Assembly (NCBI GenBank): GCA_036986135.1
Contig: BTQZ01000036.1
Span: 1-23,828, forward strand
DNA: 23,828 nucleotides
Origin: JADFRG01 sp036986135
GTDB lineage: Bacteria > Chloroflexota > Anaerolineae > Anaerolineales > E44-bin32
Direction of reading: 5' to 3'
The notes below the pieces were generated by a model. The model was not told the DNA's origin, did not search any database, and worked only from the letters and a program-made list of their open reading frames with translations. The position numbers and the translations under genes are program-made. Positions 15,327 through 23,820 of the stretch are shown one piece after another; the first letter of the stretch is position 1, and each line of letters starts with the position of its first letter.

Positions 15327-16988
15327 CTAGAGCGGTCGAAAATCCTGCACGTTTAGCTGAAGACTTACCGCCCCTCTAAACTCATTTCGCTCTAACCTAT
15401 AGGCCAGCTCCAGCCGGTCAGGCAGTGCGGCAGTCTGATCGCCAAAGCCAAACGCAATCGCATCAAAGACTCTTCCCGCATGTCGCACGGTCAATTTGAG
15501 GTGTCTGCCGCCCTGTCCGACCGTGCGCTTGGAATGAACCTCAACACCCGACGTGGAGAACACCGGATAAGGGTTCGCTTGGCCGCAAGGTTGCAGCCGA
15601 TCGATAAATGCCATGAGGTCTTCATCCAATTCATCGAAGCTGACGCTGGCGTCGAGCTCCAGGCGGGGCCTGAGATCGAGTCCGTCCAATCGCTCGGCAG
15701 CTAGCTCCGACAAACGGGCAACGAACGCCTGGCGGTTCTCCGCGAGTAGAGAAAACCCTGCGGCCTGGGCGTGGCCGCCAAACCTAAGCAAGAGGTCATC
15801 GCACGCTTGCAGGGCTTCAGTGATATGGAACTCGGGGATGCTGCGTGCTGAACCGCGCAGCACATTGCCCTCAATCCGAGCCACCAGCGCCGGTCGATAA
15901 AACTCCTCCGCCAGTCTGCCCGCCACCAGGCCGAGAACGCCTTCGTGAAATTCGTCATCCGCAGCCATAAGCAGGTTCTCCGAGTGAGGTTGTTCTTGCG
16001 CTAGCGTGCGGGCGCGTTCAAGGGTCTCAGTCATCAGCTGCCGCCGCTCTCGGTTCAGGCGATCCAGCTTTCCCGCGTGTTCCCACGCCTCGGATCCTTC
16101 CGTAGCAAGCAGAAGCTGTACCGCAAGGCTCGCATCGGCCAGTCTGCCGGCAGCATTGAGGCGCGGCCCCAAGCCGAATCCGATCGAGGAGGAGCTGATC
16201 GATCCCTGACCATGTCCGGCAAATTCAGCAAGAGCCCGCAGGCCAGGGCGCGCGGCGACGTTCATCTGCTCTATGCCCGCAGACACTAGGCTTCGGTTTT
16301 CATCGATCAGCGGAGCCAGGTCGGCAACGGTTCCGACCGCAACCAGGTCCAGGTACTTCTCCACATCCGCCTCTCCGGATTGCTGAACGAGTCCCTGCGC
16401 TAGCTTGTATGCGAGCCCGACTCCCGCCAATCCCTTGAACGGATAGGGGTCGTCCGTACGATTCGGATCGATCACTGCCAACGCAGGAGGCAGCTCGGGT
16501 CCCGGCAAATGGTGATCTGTAATGATGAGGTCCAGACCCAGCGCATTGGCGGATTCGACGATCTCGTTCGAACGAATCCCACAGTCGACGCTTACAACCA
16601 CCGCCGCTCCACCTTGATGAATTTGGGCTAGCGCGGATTCATTCAGACCATATCCTTCCGCGAATCGGTTGGGGATATACCAACCGGTGTCCAGGCCCAG
16701 CGAGCTAAACATGTGCGTCAGCAATGCGGTGGCGGTGGTTCCGTCCGCGTCGTAATCCCCATAGACCACCACGCGCTCCCCGGCCCGCCGAGCAGCCTGC
16801 AACCGATCTATGGCTCGATCCATGTCGCTGAGCTGAAACGGATCGGTTTCTTGCATGTATTGTCGGTTCAGGAATGCCTCGATCGCGCCCTCAGTGGTTA
16901 AGCCACGCCGTTCCAGAATCTTCGCCGTGAGCCTAGAGCCAAAACCATCCTGGGAAGATTCTGGCCGAATCCATCGCTTAATGGGCAT
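15327..16988 (-). CDS. recJ: Single-stranded-DNA-specific exonuclease RecJ
   Basis: 553 residues, near the size of E. coli RecJ (577). RecJ degrades single-stranded DNA 5' to 3' in recombination and mismatch repair. The DHH phosphoesterase domain shows YGDYDADGTTA (76-86), VSVDCG (132-137), and TDHHLPG (157-163), which supply the manganese ligands; GLAGVGLAYKLAQ follows. The DHHA1 part carries FGGHAQAAGFSL. A C-terminal OB-fold region (about 445-550) with QPCGQANPYPVF completes the standard layout. All core motifs are intact. It follows the DUF4870 gene on the same strand, but a strong terminator lies between, so it probably has its own promoter. Confidence 0.95.
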   Translation of the reverse strand: MPIKRWIRPESSQDGFGSRLTAKILERRGLTTEGAIEAFLNRQYMQETDPFQLSDMDRAIDRLQAARRAGERVVVYGDYDADGTTATALLTHMFSSLGLDTGWYIPNRFAEGYGLNESALAQIHQGGAAVVVSVDCGIRSNEIVESANALGLDLIITDHHLPGPELPPALAVIDPNRTDDPYPFKGLAGVGLAYKLAQGLVQQSGEADVEKYLDLVAVGTVADLAPLIDENRSLVSAGIEQMNVAARPGLRALAEFAGHGQGSISSSSIGFGLGPRLNAAGRLADASLAVQLLLATEGSEAWEHAGKLDRLNRERRQLMTETLERARTLAQEQPHSENLLMAADDEFHEGVLGLVAGRLAEEFYRPALVARIEGNVLRGSARSIPEFHITEALQACDDLLLRFGGHAQAAGFSLLAENRQAFVARLSELAAERLDGLDLRPRLELDASVSFDELDEDLMAFIDRLQPCGQANPYPVFSTSGVEVHSKRTVGQGGRHLKLTVRHAGRVFDAIAFGFGDQTAALPDRLELAYRLERNEFRGAVSLQLNVQDFRPL

Positions 16989-17020
16989 CTACAACAACAT
17001 CCTTAGGGAGGGAACCCCCT

Positions 17021-17054
17021 AGTATACAAAGCGGCCCGCGCTGAGGCGGGCCGC
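17021..17054 (-). terminator. Rho-independent terminator of the DUF4870 gene
   Basis: Read on the - strand: GCGGCCCGC, loop CTCAGC, GCGGGCCGC, then TTTGTATACT. A perfect 9-bp stem with a U-rich tail begins 22 bp after the DUF4870 stop codon. Confidence 0.85.
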
Positions 17055-17076
17055 CCTTACGCTACTTCTGGGCAAG

Positions 17077-17406
17077 CTACGCCCAACCCTGTTTCTTTGT
17101 GAAATCCGTGATCACCGGAATGTTGACGTACTCTCCCTGATAGGCCTTAATTCCCCAGTAGACGCCGATAGCCCACATCAGAAAGGAGGGAACAAATAAG
17201 CAGATTACGCCAACAATGGACACCAACACAATGAGGATTCCCCAGATCAGCGCCTGAGCATTATGCGCGCGGATAAAGGGCCTGCTCTTCTTGTCTTCCA
17301 TCAGTAGGATCACAATCGGCGCCAAGGGCGTCAGCACATATGCCAACAACGACACCAACTTGTCATCATCCGATGCCCCGGTATCCACTTTCGGTTCTTC
17401 GCTCAT
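17077..17406 (-). CDS. DUF4870 / Tic20-like small membrane protein
   Basis: 109 residues. After a charged, hydrophilic N-terminus come hydrophobic segments at about 17-36 and 50-90, the latter probably two helices. DKLVSLLAYVLTPLAP and KKSRPFIRAHNAQAL are typical of DUF4870, whose function is unknown. It should sit in the cytoplasmic membrane with little exposed outside. A strong ribosome binding site, AGGAGGT (17412-17418), stands 5 bp before the ATG, unlike most genes in the window. Its own terminator marks it as a single-gene unit, so its neighbours give no clue to its job. Confidence 0.88.
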   Translation of the reverse strand: MSEEPKVDTGASDDDKLVSLLAYVLTPLAPIVILLMEDKKSRPFIRAHNAQALIWGILIVLVSIVGVICLFVPSFLMWAIGVYWGIKAYQGEYVNIPVITDFTKKQGWA

Positions 17407-17485
17407 TATCGACCTCCTGGTATCGATCTAACTCGGGATTGCTTTGACTTTCTCTGATCACTACAACCCCTTTCCCCGACGGAGG

Positions 17486-17514
17486 TTGCTTGGAGTTCAA
17501 TTAGTGCATATGCT
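17486..17514 (+). promoter_or_regulatory. Predicted promoter of the fmt operon
   Basis: TTGCTT (17486-17491), a 17-bp spacer, and TATGCT (17509-17514). Transcription would start near 17521, leaving a leader of only about five bases before the fmt ATG. Confidence 0.55.
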
Positions 17515-17525
17515 AGCATTAGGCC

Positions 17526-18449
17526 ATGCGTATTGGGTTCATGGGGTCGCCGCAGTTTGCACTGCCGAGCTTGAAGGCACTTTCAGAACAGTATTCCGTT
17601 GTGGCGGTGGTTAGCCAGCCGGACCGGCCGGCGGGTCGCGGCAGGAAACGCAAGTCCCCCGCTACAAAGAAGTTCGCGGTCGAGGCGGGCATTCCCGTTT
17701 TGCAGCCCGAGCGCATCCGGGACGCCGATTCAATCTCCCGCATTGCCGAACTTCAACCTGAGTTGCTGGTGGTCGCTGCGTATGGCCAGATCCTTCCCCA
17801 AAGTTTGCTCGATCTTCCCGAAAACGGAAGTCTTAACGTGCATGCCTCTCTCCTGCCGCGCTGGCGAGGTGCGGCACCCGTCCAGGCGGCGATACGAAGC
17901 GGGGATAGAGAATCCGGCGTCACCATCATGCAGATGGATGCCGGTCTAGACACAGGACCCATCCTCAGCCAGCGAAGAGTGGGCCTTGAGGCAGAAGAGA
18001 CCGGAGGCTCGCTGACCGAACGCTTATCACACGTTGGAGCAGAGCTGCTTATCGATACGCTGCCACGCTATCTATCGGGCGAGATTACACCGCAGCCCCA
18101 GGACAACGCTCTCGCCACTCACTCCCCAATGCTTATGAAGAGCGATGGTGCGCTCGATCCGCAGGCAACCGCCGAGCAATTGGTACGACAGATTCGCGCC
18201 TTCGATCCCTGGCCGGGCACCTTTATTATGTGGGGTGAGCGAAGACTGGCCATCAAGCGCGCGCATGCCGCTTCACAGAATGGCGCGATCTCCGGCGAGG
18301 TGGTGCTGATAGAAGGCTCTCCCGCACTCGCCACCCGCGAAGGCGTGTTAGTTCTGGATGTCGTTCAACCATCCGGAAGGCGCGAAATGTCAGGAGAGGC
18401 ATTCATCCGCGGCGCGCCCGAATTTGTCGGCGCCCAGCTGATTGCCTAG
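17526..18449 (+). CDS. fmt: Methionyl-tRNA formyltransferase
   Basis: 307 residues, normal for the family. Fmt formylates initiator Met-tRNA using 10-formyl-tetrahydrofolate. The N-terminal catalytic domain begins MRIGFMGSPQFALPSL and has N104 and H106 in LNVHASLLPRWRGAAPV and D142 in MDAGLDTGPI, the expected catalytic set. The C-terminal OB-fold tRNA-binding domain (about 205-305) includes IRAFDPWPGTF. No def (peptide deformylase) gene is beside it; instead a GNAT gene follows after 6 bp and an amidohydrolase gene 12 bp further, forming a three-gene operon. The predicted leader is only a few bases long. Confidence 0.96.
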   Translation: MRIGFMGSPQFALPSLKALSEQYSVVAVVSQPDRPAGRGRKRKSPATKKFAVEAGIPVLQPERIRDADSISRIAELQPELLVVAAYGQILPQSLLDLPENGSLNVHASLLPRWRGAAPVQAAIRSGDRESGVTIMQMDAGLDTGPILSQRRVGLEAEETGGSLTERLSHVGAELLIDTLPRYLSGEITPQPQDNALATHSPMLMKSDGALDPQATAEQLVRQIRAFDPWPGTFIMWGERRLAIKRAHAASQNGAISGEVVLIEGSPALATREGVLVLDVVQPSGRREMSGEAFIRGAPEFVGAQLIA

Positions 18450-18455
18450 CACATC

Positions 18456-18929
18456 ATGGAACTGCAAATTGTCCGCACACGGCACCCACCAGATGCTTAT
18501 CTGGAGCAGCTCGCTACACTGCTCCAGTCCGAAACTCCGGATGTGGGCCTTGACGATTTGAGGCGCAGATTGGAGCTCTTGCCAGCTGACGATCGGTTCT
18601 TCCTTGCGTTAGATGCTGAAGCACTTATTGGCTATGCGCACCTGAGGGTGACGCACGACCTCGCAAGCGAAGATAGCATCGAACTGATCGACATCGTCGT
18701 CACACCCGAGCTGCGCAGACAAGGAGTTGGACGCCGACTGATGACCGCCGCCGAAACCTGGGCTCTTCAAGGGGAGCGCGCCCGGCTGATTATGCGCACA
18801 GACGTCGTGCGCAGCGAGGCGTTGGCTTTCTTTTCGGCCCTCGCTTACGAACCCTCCGGCACCTCTCAAGGATACGTGCGCGATCTGGAAGCTGCTCGCC
18901 GAGCCGAAGCTCCTACTCAACCTCAGTAG
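18456..18929 (+). CDS. GNAT-family N-acetyltransferase
   Basis: 157 residues, a single GNAT fold. The acetyl-CoA site is visible as VVTPELRRQGVGRRLMTAAE (81-100), with the Q/R-x-x-G-x-G/A loop R88-Q-G-V-G-R. It is preceded by the beta-strand GYAHLRV (59-65) and SIELIDIVV (74-82) and followed by the region LAFFSALAYEPSG (123-135). The substrate may be a small molecule or a protein N-terminus; it cannot be told from sequence. It starts 6 bp after fmt and ends 12 bp before the amidohydrolase gene, so it is expressed with them. No RimI-specific context is present. Confidence 0.88.
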   Translation: MELQIVRTRHPPDAYLEQLATLLQSETPDVGLDDLRRRLELLPADDRFFLALDAEALIGYAHLRVTHDLASEDSIELIDIVVTPELRRQGVGRRLMTAAETWALQGERARLIMRTDVVRSEALAFFSALAYEPSGTSQGYVRDLEAARRAEAPTQPQ

Positions 18930-18941
18930 GTCTGAATCCAA

Positions 18942-20537
18942 ATGCAGAGTGGCCCGATTTACTTGCATGGCGGGCGAATTCACCTCCATCCAGATTCATC
19001 GCAAGTCGTCGACGCGCTCCTGCTTCGCGAGGGTCGGGTGCAGGCATCTGGCACGACCCACGAATTGGCACCGCTGCTGAGCCCGCAAACCGCGCAGATT
19101 GACCTCGGCGGCCGCACCGTCATTCCAGGGCTGATCGACGCCCATATTCACCTCGAAAAGTATGCTCGTTGGCTCAAGATGGTCGACTGTGAGCAGCCTA
19201 CCGCGACCGATTGTTTGGAGCGTCTCAGCCTGCAGGCAGCTCAAACTCCACAGGGCACCTGGATCCTGGGGCACGGCTGGAACCAATATACCTGGGGCGG
19301 CTATGGGAACATAGAAGAGCTGGATGCAGCGCTTCCGAACCATCCTGCGTATCTAACCGCAAAGTCCTTGCATGCGGCATGGGTCAATTCGCGGGCGCTT
19401 CAATTGGCAGGTATTGACGGCTCGACACCGGATCCAGAAGATGGGGTGATCGGGCGTGATGCCAGCGGCAGAGCCACGGGCCTGCTCTTTGAGGCAGCCA
19501 CGCGCCTGGTTGCGGATCGCATTCCAGTCCTAGGCTCAGAGCAACTGGCAGATGATCTTGCTGCTGCACAGCTAAAGTTGGCTCAAGCCGGGCTGACCGG
19601 CGTACACGACTTTGATGGACCGGCCTGCCTGCGAGCGCTCCAGATCCTACGCGAGCGCGGCGAACTGAGCCTGCGGATCTTGAAGAACATTCCCGTCGCC
19701 CATTTGGCTGCCGCGCACGATCTTGGACTCCGAAGTGGCTTTGGAGACGCCTGGATCCGCATCGGCAATATCAAGCTCTTTGCGGATGGCGCCCTAGGAC
19801 CCCGAACGGCGGCGATGCTGCAACCCTATGGTGGCGAGCCCGAGAACCGCGGAATGCTGCTGCTGGATGGCGAGGCGCTAACGGAAGTTTTCGAACAGGC
19901 GGCCCAATCGGGATTTGGCCTGACGGTACATGCCATCGGCGACCGCGCAAACCACGAAGTCCTGAACGCCTATGGCTTGCTCCGCAAGTTTGAGAAAGAA
20001 CATGCCCTTCCTCAGAGGAGACATCGTATCGAGCACCTTCAGATCCTTCATCCGGATGATCTGGTGCGCCCTTCCGAGCTCAACCTTGTGGCCTCGATGC
20101 AGCCGGTCCACGCCACTTCCGACATGGAGATGGCGGATCAATACTGGGGAGATCGAACTGCCGAGGCTTACGCCTGGCGCACGCAGCTTCATTTGGGCGC
20201 ACGTCTGGCGTTCGGATCGGATGCGCCAGTTGAAAACCCAGATCCCCTCCTGGGAATTCACGCCGCGGTCACACGCCGGCGGGAAGATGGCAGCCCGGGT
20301 ATCGATGGTTGGGTAGCGGATCAGCGAATTAGCATCGCCGAGGCGTTGGCCGCCTACACTACCGGCCCTGCCTTCGCGGCCGGAACGGAGTCCTGGCAGG
20401 GACAGCTCACCGCGGGCTTTGCGGCCGACCTCGTGGTACTGAACCGCGATCCATTTCTGACAGTGCGTGACCAGCTATTGGCATTGAAGGTGCAGGGTAC
20501 GATGGTGGCGGGAGAGTGGAGCTACCGGGGCTTCTAA
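18942..20537 (+). CDS. Amidohydrolase family 3 protein, YtcJ-like
   Basis: 531 residues, the usual size for YtcJ-like metal-dependent amidohydrolases. Metal ligands are visible: H68 and H70 in GLIDAHIHLEKY, K278 in IKLFADGALG (probable carboxylated lysine), H330 in TVHAIGDRANHEVL, H361 or H365 in RHRIEHLQIL, and D427 in AFGSDAPVENPDPL. No signal peptide is seen, so it is cytosolic. Relatives hydrolyse amide or related C-N bonds in varied small molecules; the substrate here is unknown. It is the last gene of the fmt operon and ends 12 bp before the tandem repeats. Confidence 0.93.
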   Translation: MQSGPIYLHGGRIHLHPDSSQVVDALLLREGRVQASGTTHELAPLLSPQTAQIDLGGRTVIPGLIDAHIHLEKYARWLKMVDCEQPTATDCLERLSLQAAQTPQGTWILGHGWNQYTWGGYGNIEELDAALPNHPAYLTAKSLHAAWVNSRALQLAGIDGSTPDPEDGVIGRDASGRATGLLFEAATRLVADRIPVLGSEQLADDLAAAQLKLAQAGLTGVHDFDGPACLRALQILRERGELSLRILKNIPVAHLAAAHDLGLRSGFGDAWIRIGNIKLFADGALGPRTAAMLQPYGGEPENRGMLLLDGEALTEVFEQAAQSGFGLTVHAIGDRANHEVLNAYGLLRKFEKEHALPQRRHRIEHLQILHPDDLVRPSELNLVASMQPVHATSDMEMADQYWGDRTAEAYAWRTQLHLGARLAFGSDAPVENPDPLLGIHAAVTRRREDGSPGIDGWVADQRISIAEALAAYTTGPAFAAGTESWQGQLTAGFAADLVVLNRDPFLTVRDQLLALKVQGTMVAGEWSYRGF

Positions 20538-20549
20538 TCCGATCCAAAA

Positions 20550-20699
20550 CGCACGAGACGGAGATGCTCGTCGCCGCAGCAGGTTAGTCAGGCCGAGTTC
20601 GCACGAGACGACGATGCTCGTCGCCGCAGCAGGTTGGTCAGGCCGAGTTCGCACTAGACGGAGATGCTCGTCGCCGCAGCAGGTTAGTCAGGCCGAGTT
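20550..20699. repeat. Three contiguous 50-bp tandem repeats derived from the selB 3' end
   Basis: The units lie at 20550-20599, 20600-20649 and 20650-20699. Units 1 and 3 differ at one base and units 1 and 2 at three. A fourth, partial copy (the first 15 bases) at 20700-20714 is coding sequence for the last residues of SelB, and the third unit overlaps the SelB stop codon. The array fills the gap between two convergent genes. Confidence 0.95.
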
Positions 20700-20726
20700 C
20701 GCACGAGACGACGAGCATCTCCGTCT
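20656..20726. repeat. 17-bp perfect inverted repeat at the selB 3' end
   Basis: AGACGGAGATGCTCGTC (20656-20672, in repeat unit 3) is the reverse complement of 20710-20726, which lies in selB codons for RDGDAR. The loop would be 37 nt. In the selB mRNA it could form a long hairpin around the stop codon; unit 1 (20555-20572) can pair with the same segment over 18 bp. Confidence 0.8.
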
Positions 20727-22576
20727 CGATAGGTCAGGCCGATCGAGTCGAGGTGTTCCATGAGCGCCAGTGCGTATTTGCGCGAGGTGCCAAACATGTC
20801 TCGAACCTCCGCGACGGTGATCTCCCCCTCCACTCGAAGCCGCTCGGCGACTCGATCTTTCATCTCTATATAGGCATCCTGCGTAAATACCACCCCTTCG
20901 CCCACCTTTTCCAGCCGACCGCCTTCGATAAGCCCCTCCAGCAGCTCGTCCCCGACTGCTTCTCTGCTTTCCTTCAGCGTTGGCGGGCCATAAGGGCTGC
21001 TGGCAAAGCGCTCCATGAGCGATTGAACACTTCGCTCTTGATCCGCGGAGTAGGCAATCTCAAATTCTGGCAGCTGCACGCGATTGCCGACTCTGAGGAT
21101 GACTCCTTGCTCGACGAGCGCATCCAGCAACTCATTACCTGAATCGCCGAGGCGGTTGCGAAACTCCTCCACGGGAATGCCTCCTCGCAGCGGATGATCT
21201 CTGTGATACGCCTCAAGCAGTTCATGCGCTCGAGTGACATGCTTCTCCCAGGGTGCTGCGCTGAGGGCAATCCAGTCTTTCTGCGCGACATGCTCGTTCA
21301 GGATGACGAGATCTCCTGCGGCCCGGAGGCGTAGAATTTCCTCGGCAGCCGCAGATTGCGACAATCCTGCCACCTGCGCAGCATCTCTCAGACGTACGGG
21401 CACCTGCCCCGCGATCGAGGCCAGTAGTAGCTCTTTGGGGACGCCGCTCACCATCCGCTCCAGTCCCTCAATAACGGCACCGTCTTTGCGCTTGTGGCGT
21501 CTTGCAGGGTGCGGGTCCGCGATTCTCCCGCCCCCTATTGTGGCGCCGGGTGACGGCTGGCGGAGGATGAAGTGATCTCCACGCCTGACGGCGACGGGTC
21601 GCTCCAGCTCTAGCTGCAGCCACCCATTTTCGCCTCCCTTGAGGGGCGTATCCTGAAGTAAGCGGACACGGGCCATGCGCTGTGCGGATCCGGAGAAGAA
21701 CTTGACGCTGGCGTTATGGCGTATGGCAACCGCGCTGTCTTCAAGCACGCGAAACTGGACGTCCAGTCTGGAGGTCGGCGCGTCGGATCCCGGCAACGCA
21801 ACCACGTCCCCCCGCTCGATCTGATGAACACTCGCCCCGGTAATATTGGCGGCTACTCGGCTTCCAGGCTCCGCCACTTCAACCATTTGTTTGTGCGTCT
21901 GCAGGCCGCGGATGCGCGCGCCCATTCGCTGCGGCAGCACCTCAACCTGCTGCCCCTTCTCAAGCTGGCCATCCAGAAGCGTCCCAGTCACGACCGTTCC
22001 GAAACCAGCGATTGTGAAGGCCCGATCGATCGGCAGCCTCGGTCTTTGCGTGTTCTGTCGGGTTCTAGACGATTCCAGTGCCGAATCCAGCACTCCCAGA
22101 AGGTCCGCGATGCCCTCCCCGCTCACCGCCGATACGCGCACCATAGGAGCGCTTCGGAAGCGCGTTCCGCTCAGGAGCGTACGCGTGTCTTCTTCGACCA
22201 GATCGACCCATTCCATGTCCGAGACCAGATCGATGCGGCTGTGCGCTACAACGAGTGTATCGATTTCCAATAGATCCAGAATTGCCAGATGCTCCCGGGT
22301 CTGAGGCATGATGCCCTCATCCGCCGCAATCACGAGCAAGGCGGCATCTAGCCCCCCCACTCCCGCCAACATATTCTCAATAAAATTACGATGGCCTGGG
22401 ACGTCAACAAAGCCCAGGCCTTCTCCACTCGGCAGCGTCATCCAGGCGAAGCCGAGATCGATGGTCATTTGCCGATCTTTTTCTTCGCGCAGCCGGTCAG
22501 GATCCATCCCCGTAAGGGCTTCCACCAGCGTGGATTTTCCATGATCCACGTGACCGGCAGTTCCAATAACACGCAT
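20684..22576 (-). CDS. selB: Selenocysteine-specific elongation factor SelB
   Basis: 630 residues, as expected for bacterial SelB. SelB carries selenocysteyl-tRNA to UGA codons marked by a SECIS hairpin. The GTPase domain has G1 GHVDHGKS (8-15), DRLREEKDRQMTIDLGFAW (27-45) with the switch I threonine, and G3 DVPGHRNF (58-65). Two to three EF-Tu-like beta-barrel domains follow, then the C-terminal winged-helix repeats (about 370-630) that bind SECIS RNA, with KDRVAERLRVEGEITVAEVR near the end. The G4 motif, normally [N/T]KxD, reads SRID (113-116), an unusual change at the guanine-recognition site. It follows the coiled-coil gene by 15 bp on the same strand. No selA, selC or selenoprotein gene is in the window. 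Confidence 0.92.
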   Translation of the reverse strand: MRVIGTAGHVDHGKSTLVEALTGMDPDRLREEKDRQMTIDLGFAWMTLPSGEGLGFVDVPGHRNFIENMLAGVGGLDAALLVIAADEGIMPQTREHLAILDLLEIDTLVVAHSRIDLVSDMEWVDLVEEDTRTLLSGTRFRSAPMVRVSAVSGEGIADLLGVLDSALESSRTRQNTQRPRLPIDRAFTIAGFGTVVTGTLLDGQLEKGQQVEVLPQRMGARIRGLQTHKQMVEVAEPGSRVAANITGASVHQIERGDVVALPGSDAPTSRLDVQFRVLEDSAVAIRHNASVKFFSGSAQRMARVRLLQDTPLKGGENGWLQLELERPVAVRRGDHFILRQPSPGATIGGGRIADPHPARRHKRKDGAVIEGLERMVSGVPKELLLASIAGQVPVRLRDAAQVAGLSQSAAAEEILRLRAAGDLVILNEHVAQKDWIALSAAPWEKHVTRAHELLEAYHRDHPLRGGIPVEEFRNRLGDSGNELLDALVEQGVILRVGNRVQLPEFEIAYSADQERSVQSLMERFASSPYGPPTLKESREAVGDELLEGLIEGGRLEKVGEGVVFTQDAYIEMKDRVAERLRVEGEITVAEVRDMFGTSRKYALALMEHLDSIGLTYRDGDARRLVRTRPD

Positions 22577-22591
22577 CTTCTAGGAGCTCAT

Positions 22592-23791
22592 CTACGGTTC
22601 ACGATCTCGAAGCTCTGCTCCCCACTCCTGCACAAGAGCCACGAGATCCGTGATCCTCCCCCTGCTTGATCGATCCGATTCCTCGATGCTCAGCAACGAG
22701 GCTTCCAGGCGATCCTGATGATCCTTTAGCTGCTCCGAGATGGCCCGATGCTGGCGGTCGTGCTCCTTCCACAGTTCATCTGAACTGAGCTTGAAGCTGC
22801 TCCAGCGCTTGTGCTCATCCGCCTGGAATGTCGACCATTCCTGCTTGAATCGATCCTCGCTCAATCTTTGTATCTCACTCACTTCGGCAATGCGACGGTC
22901 GAGCCGCTCAACGACAGCTTCGAGCTCATCCCGCAATAGCCGTAACGCCCGGTGAGTCTCCTCGTAGGACTCTATTCGTTCCTGAAGCTCTTCAGATTGA
23001 ATCTCAAACTCTGCGAAGCGCTTTTCCCAAGCATTCCAAGCTCGCTCAAATTCGGCCAGCCGAGCGGATTGCTGCTCGGTCCACAGCATCTGCGATTGAC
23101 GCAGCTCCTTTTCACTAATCTCGAGATTTTCAGCTCTGCTTGTCAGTTTCCGGAGCTGATCTTCTGCGGAGTCGTTTAGGCCATGTAGCTCATCAACCCC
23201 CATCGCGGCCGCTGAGGCACGGCTCTCCAGCTCATTGATGCGCTGGAAATCCTTCTCTCTAGCTTCCCTGATGCCTACCACCGAACGCTTTTCGTTTTCG
23301 ATTGCAGTATTTGCGTGGTCGATCTTCTTCTCGATCCCGTCCAATGCCCGGCTGATCCGCAGCTCTTCACGCCGTCGCGTGTCAAGCGCTTCGTTAATCC
23401 GGTCCAACTCCTTTAGTTTGAGTCTGAGTTCGTCAACCTCTTCTACAACTTTCTTCTGGTCAATAGCTCGCAATGATTCAAGCTGCTTTTCCCGCGCGAT
23501 CCGTCTCTCGTCCTGCGTTTCGAGCTGCTGCAAGATCTCAGAGCGATGCTTTGCGATCGTATCATCGTACTGGCGGACTCTCGCTTCGAGCGCTGCGATG
23601 CGGGCCACTTCCCCTGCGAGGTCGCGCAGCTGCTGAGCTTGCTGCCCGGCTAATTGATCGAGCGCTTCGAGCCGCTCCTCCAGCCGCGCTAATTCCTCGG
23701 CGTCCTTCCGCCGCTGCTCGTCCAGCCAGGTCACTCTCTTATCGATCTGTTCAGTCTCCAACCGTCCTCCCAGGTTTTCAGGGATCTCCAT
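22592..23791 (-). CDS. Long coiled-coil protein of unknown function
   Basis: 399 residues from the ATG at 23789-23791. Almost the whole chain (about 15-385) is heptad-like coiled coil, rich in Glu, Arg, Leu and Gln, for example RLEERLEALDQLAGQQAQQL and later ELQERIESYEETHRALRLLR. There is no signal peptide, membrane segment, nucleotide-binding motif or cysteine. It is probably an elongated cytosolic dimer or a scaffold. A longer frame starts at a GTG at 23824, but that codon overlaps a -10 box, so the ATG is preferred. It stands directly upstream of selB (15-bp gap) and is likely co-transcribed. I cannot assign a function; low-complexity composition makes family matches unreliable. Confidence 0.8.
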   Translation of the reverse strand: MEIPENLGGRLETEQIDKRVTWLDEQRRKDAEELARLEERLEALDQLAGQQAQQLRDLAGEVARIAALEARVRQYDDTIAKHRSEILQQLETQDERRIAREKQLESLRAIDQKKVVEEVDELRLKLKELDRINEALDTRRREELRISRALDGIEKKIDHANTAIENEKRSVVGIREAREKDFQRINELESRASAAAMGVDELHGLNDSAEDQLRKLTSRAENLEISEKELRQSQMLWTEQQSARLAEFERAWNAWEKRFAEFEIQSEELQERIESYEETHRALRLLRDELEAVVERLDRRIAEVSEIQRLSEDRFKQEWSTFQADEHKRWSSFKLSSDELWKEHDRQHRAISEQLKDHQDRLEASLLSIEESDRSSRGRITDLVALVQEWGAELRDREP

Positions 23792-23814
23792 GTGTGGAAA
23801 ACGCGCGGTTTGCG

Positions 23815-23820
23815 AGTATA
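23815..23820 (-). promoter_or_regulatory. -10 box upstream of the coiled-coil/selB operon
   Basis: TATACT on the - strand, which would start transcription near 23807 and leave a leader of about 16 bases without a ribosome binding site. The -35 region is beyond the window edge. Confidence 0.45.

Noticed and set aside
18630..18640. A fourth copy of the dif-like 11-mer
   Set aside because: It encodes the GYAH strand of the GNAT fold, so it is explained by coding and weakens rather than helps the repeat case.
20538..20683. A selC tRNA gene beside selB
   Set aside because: No T-arm sequence, acceptor stem or UCA anticodon loop of a long tRNA was found in the gap.
20550..20699. A CRISPR array
   Set aside because: The 50-bp units are contiguous with no variable spacers, and they match the selB 3' end; no cas genes are present.
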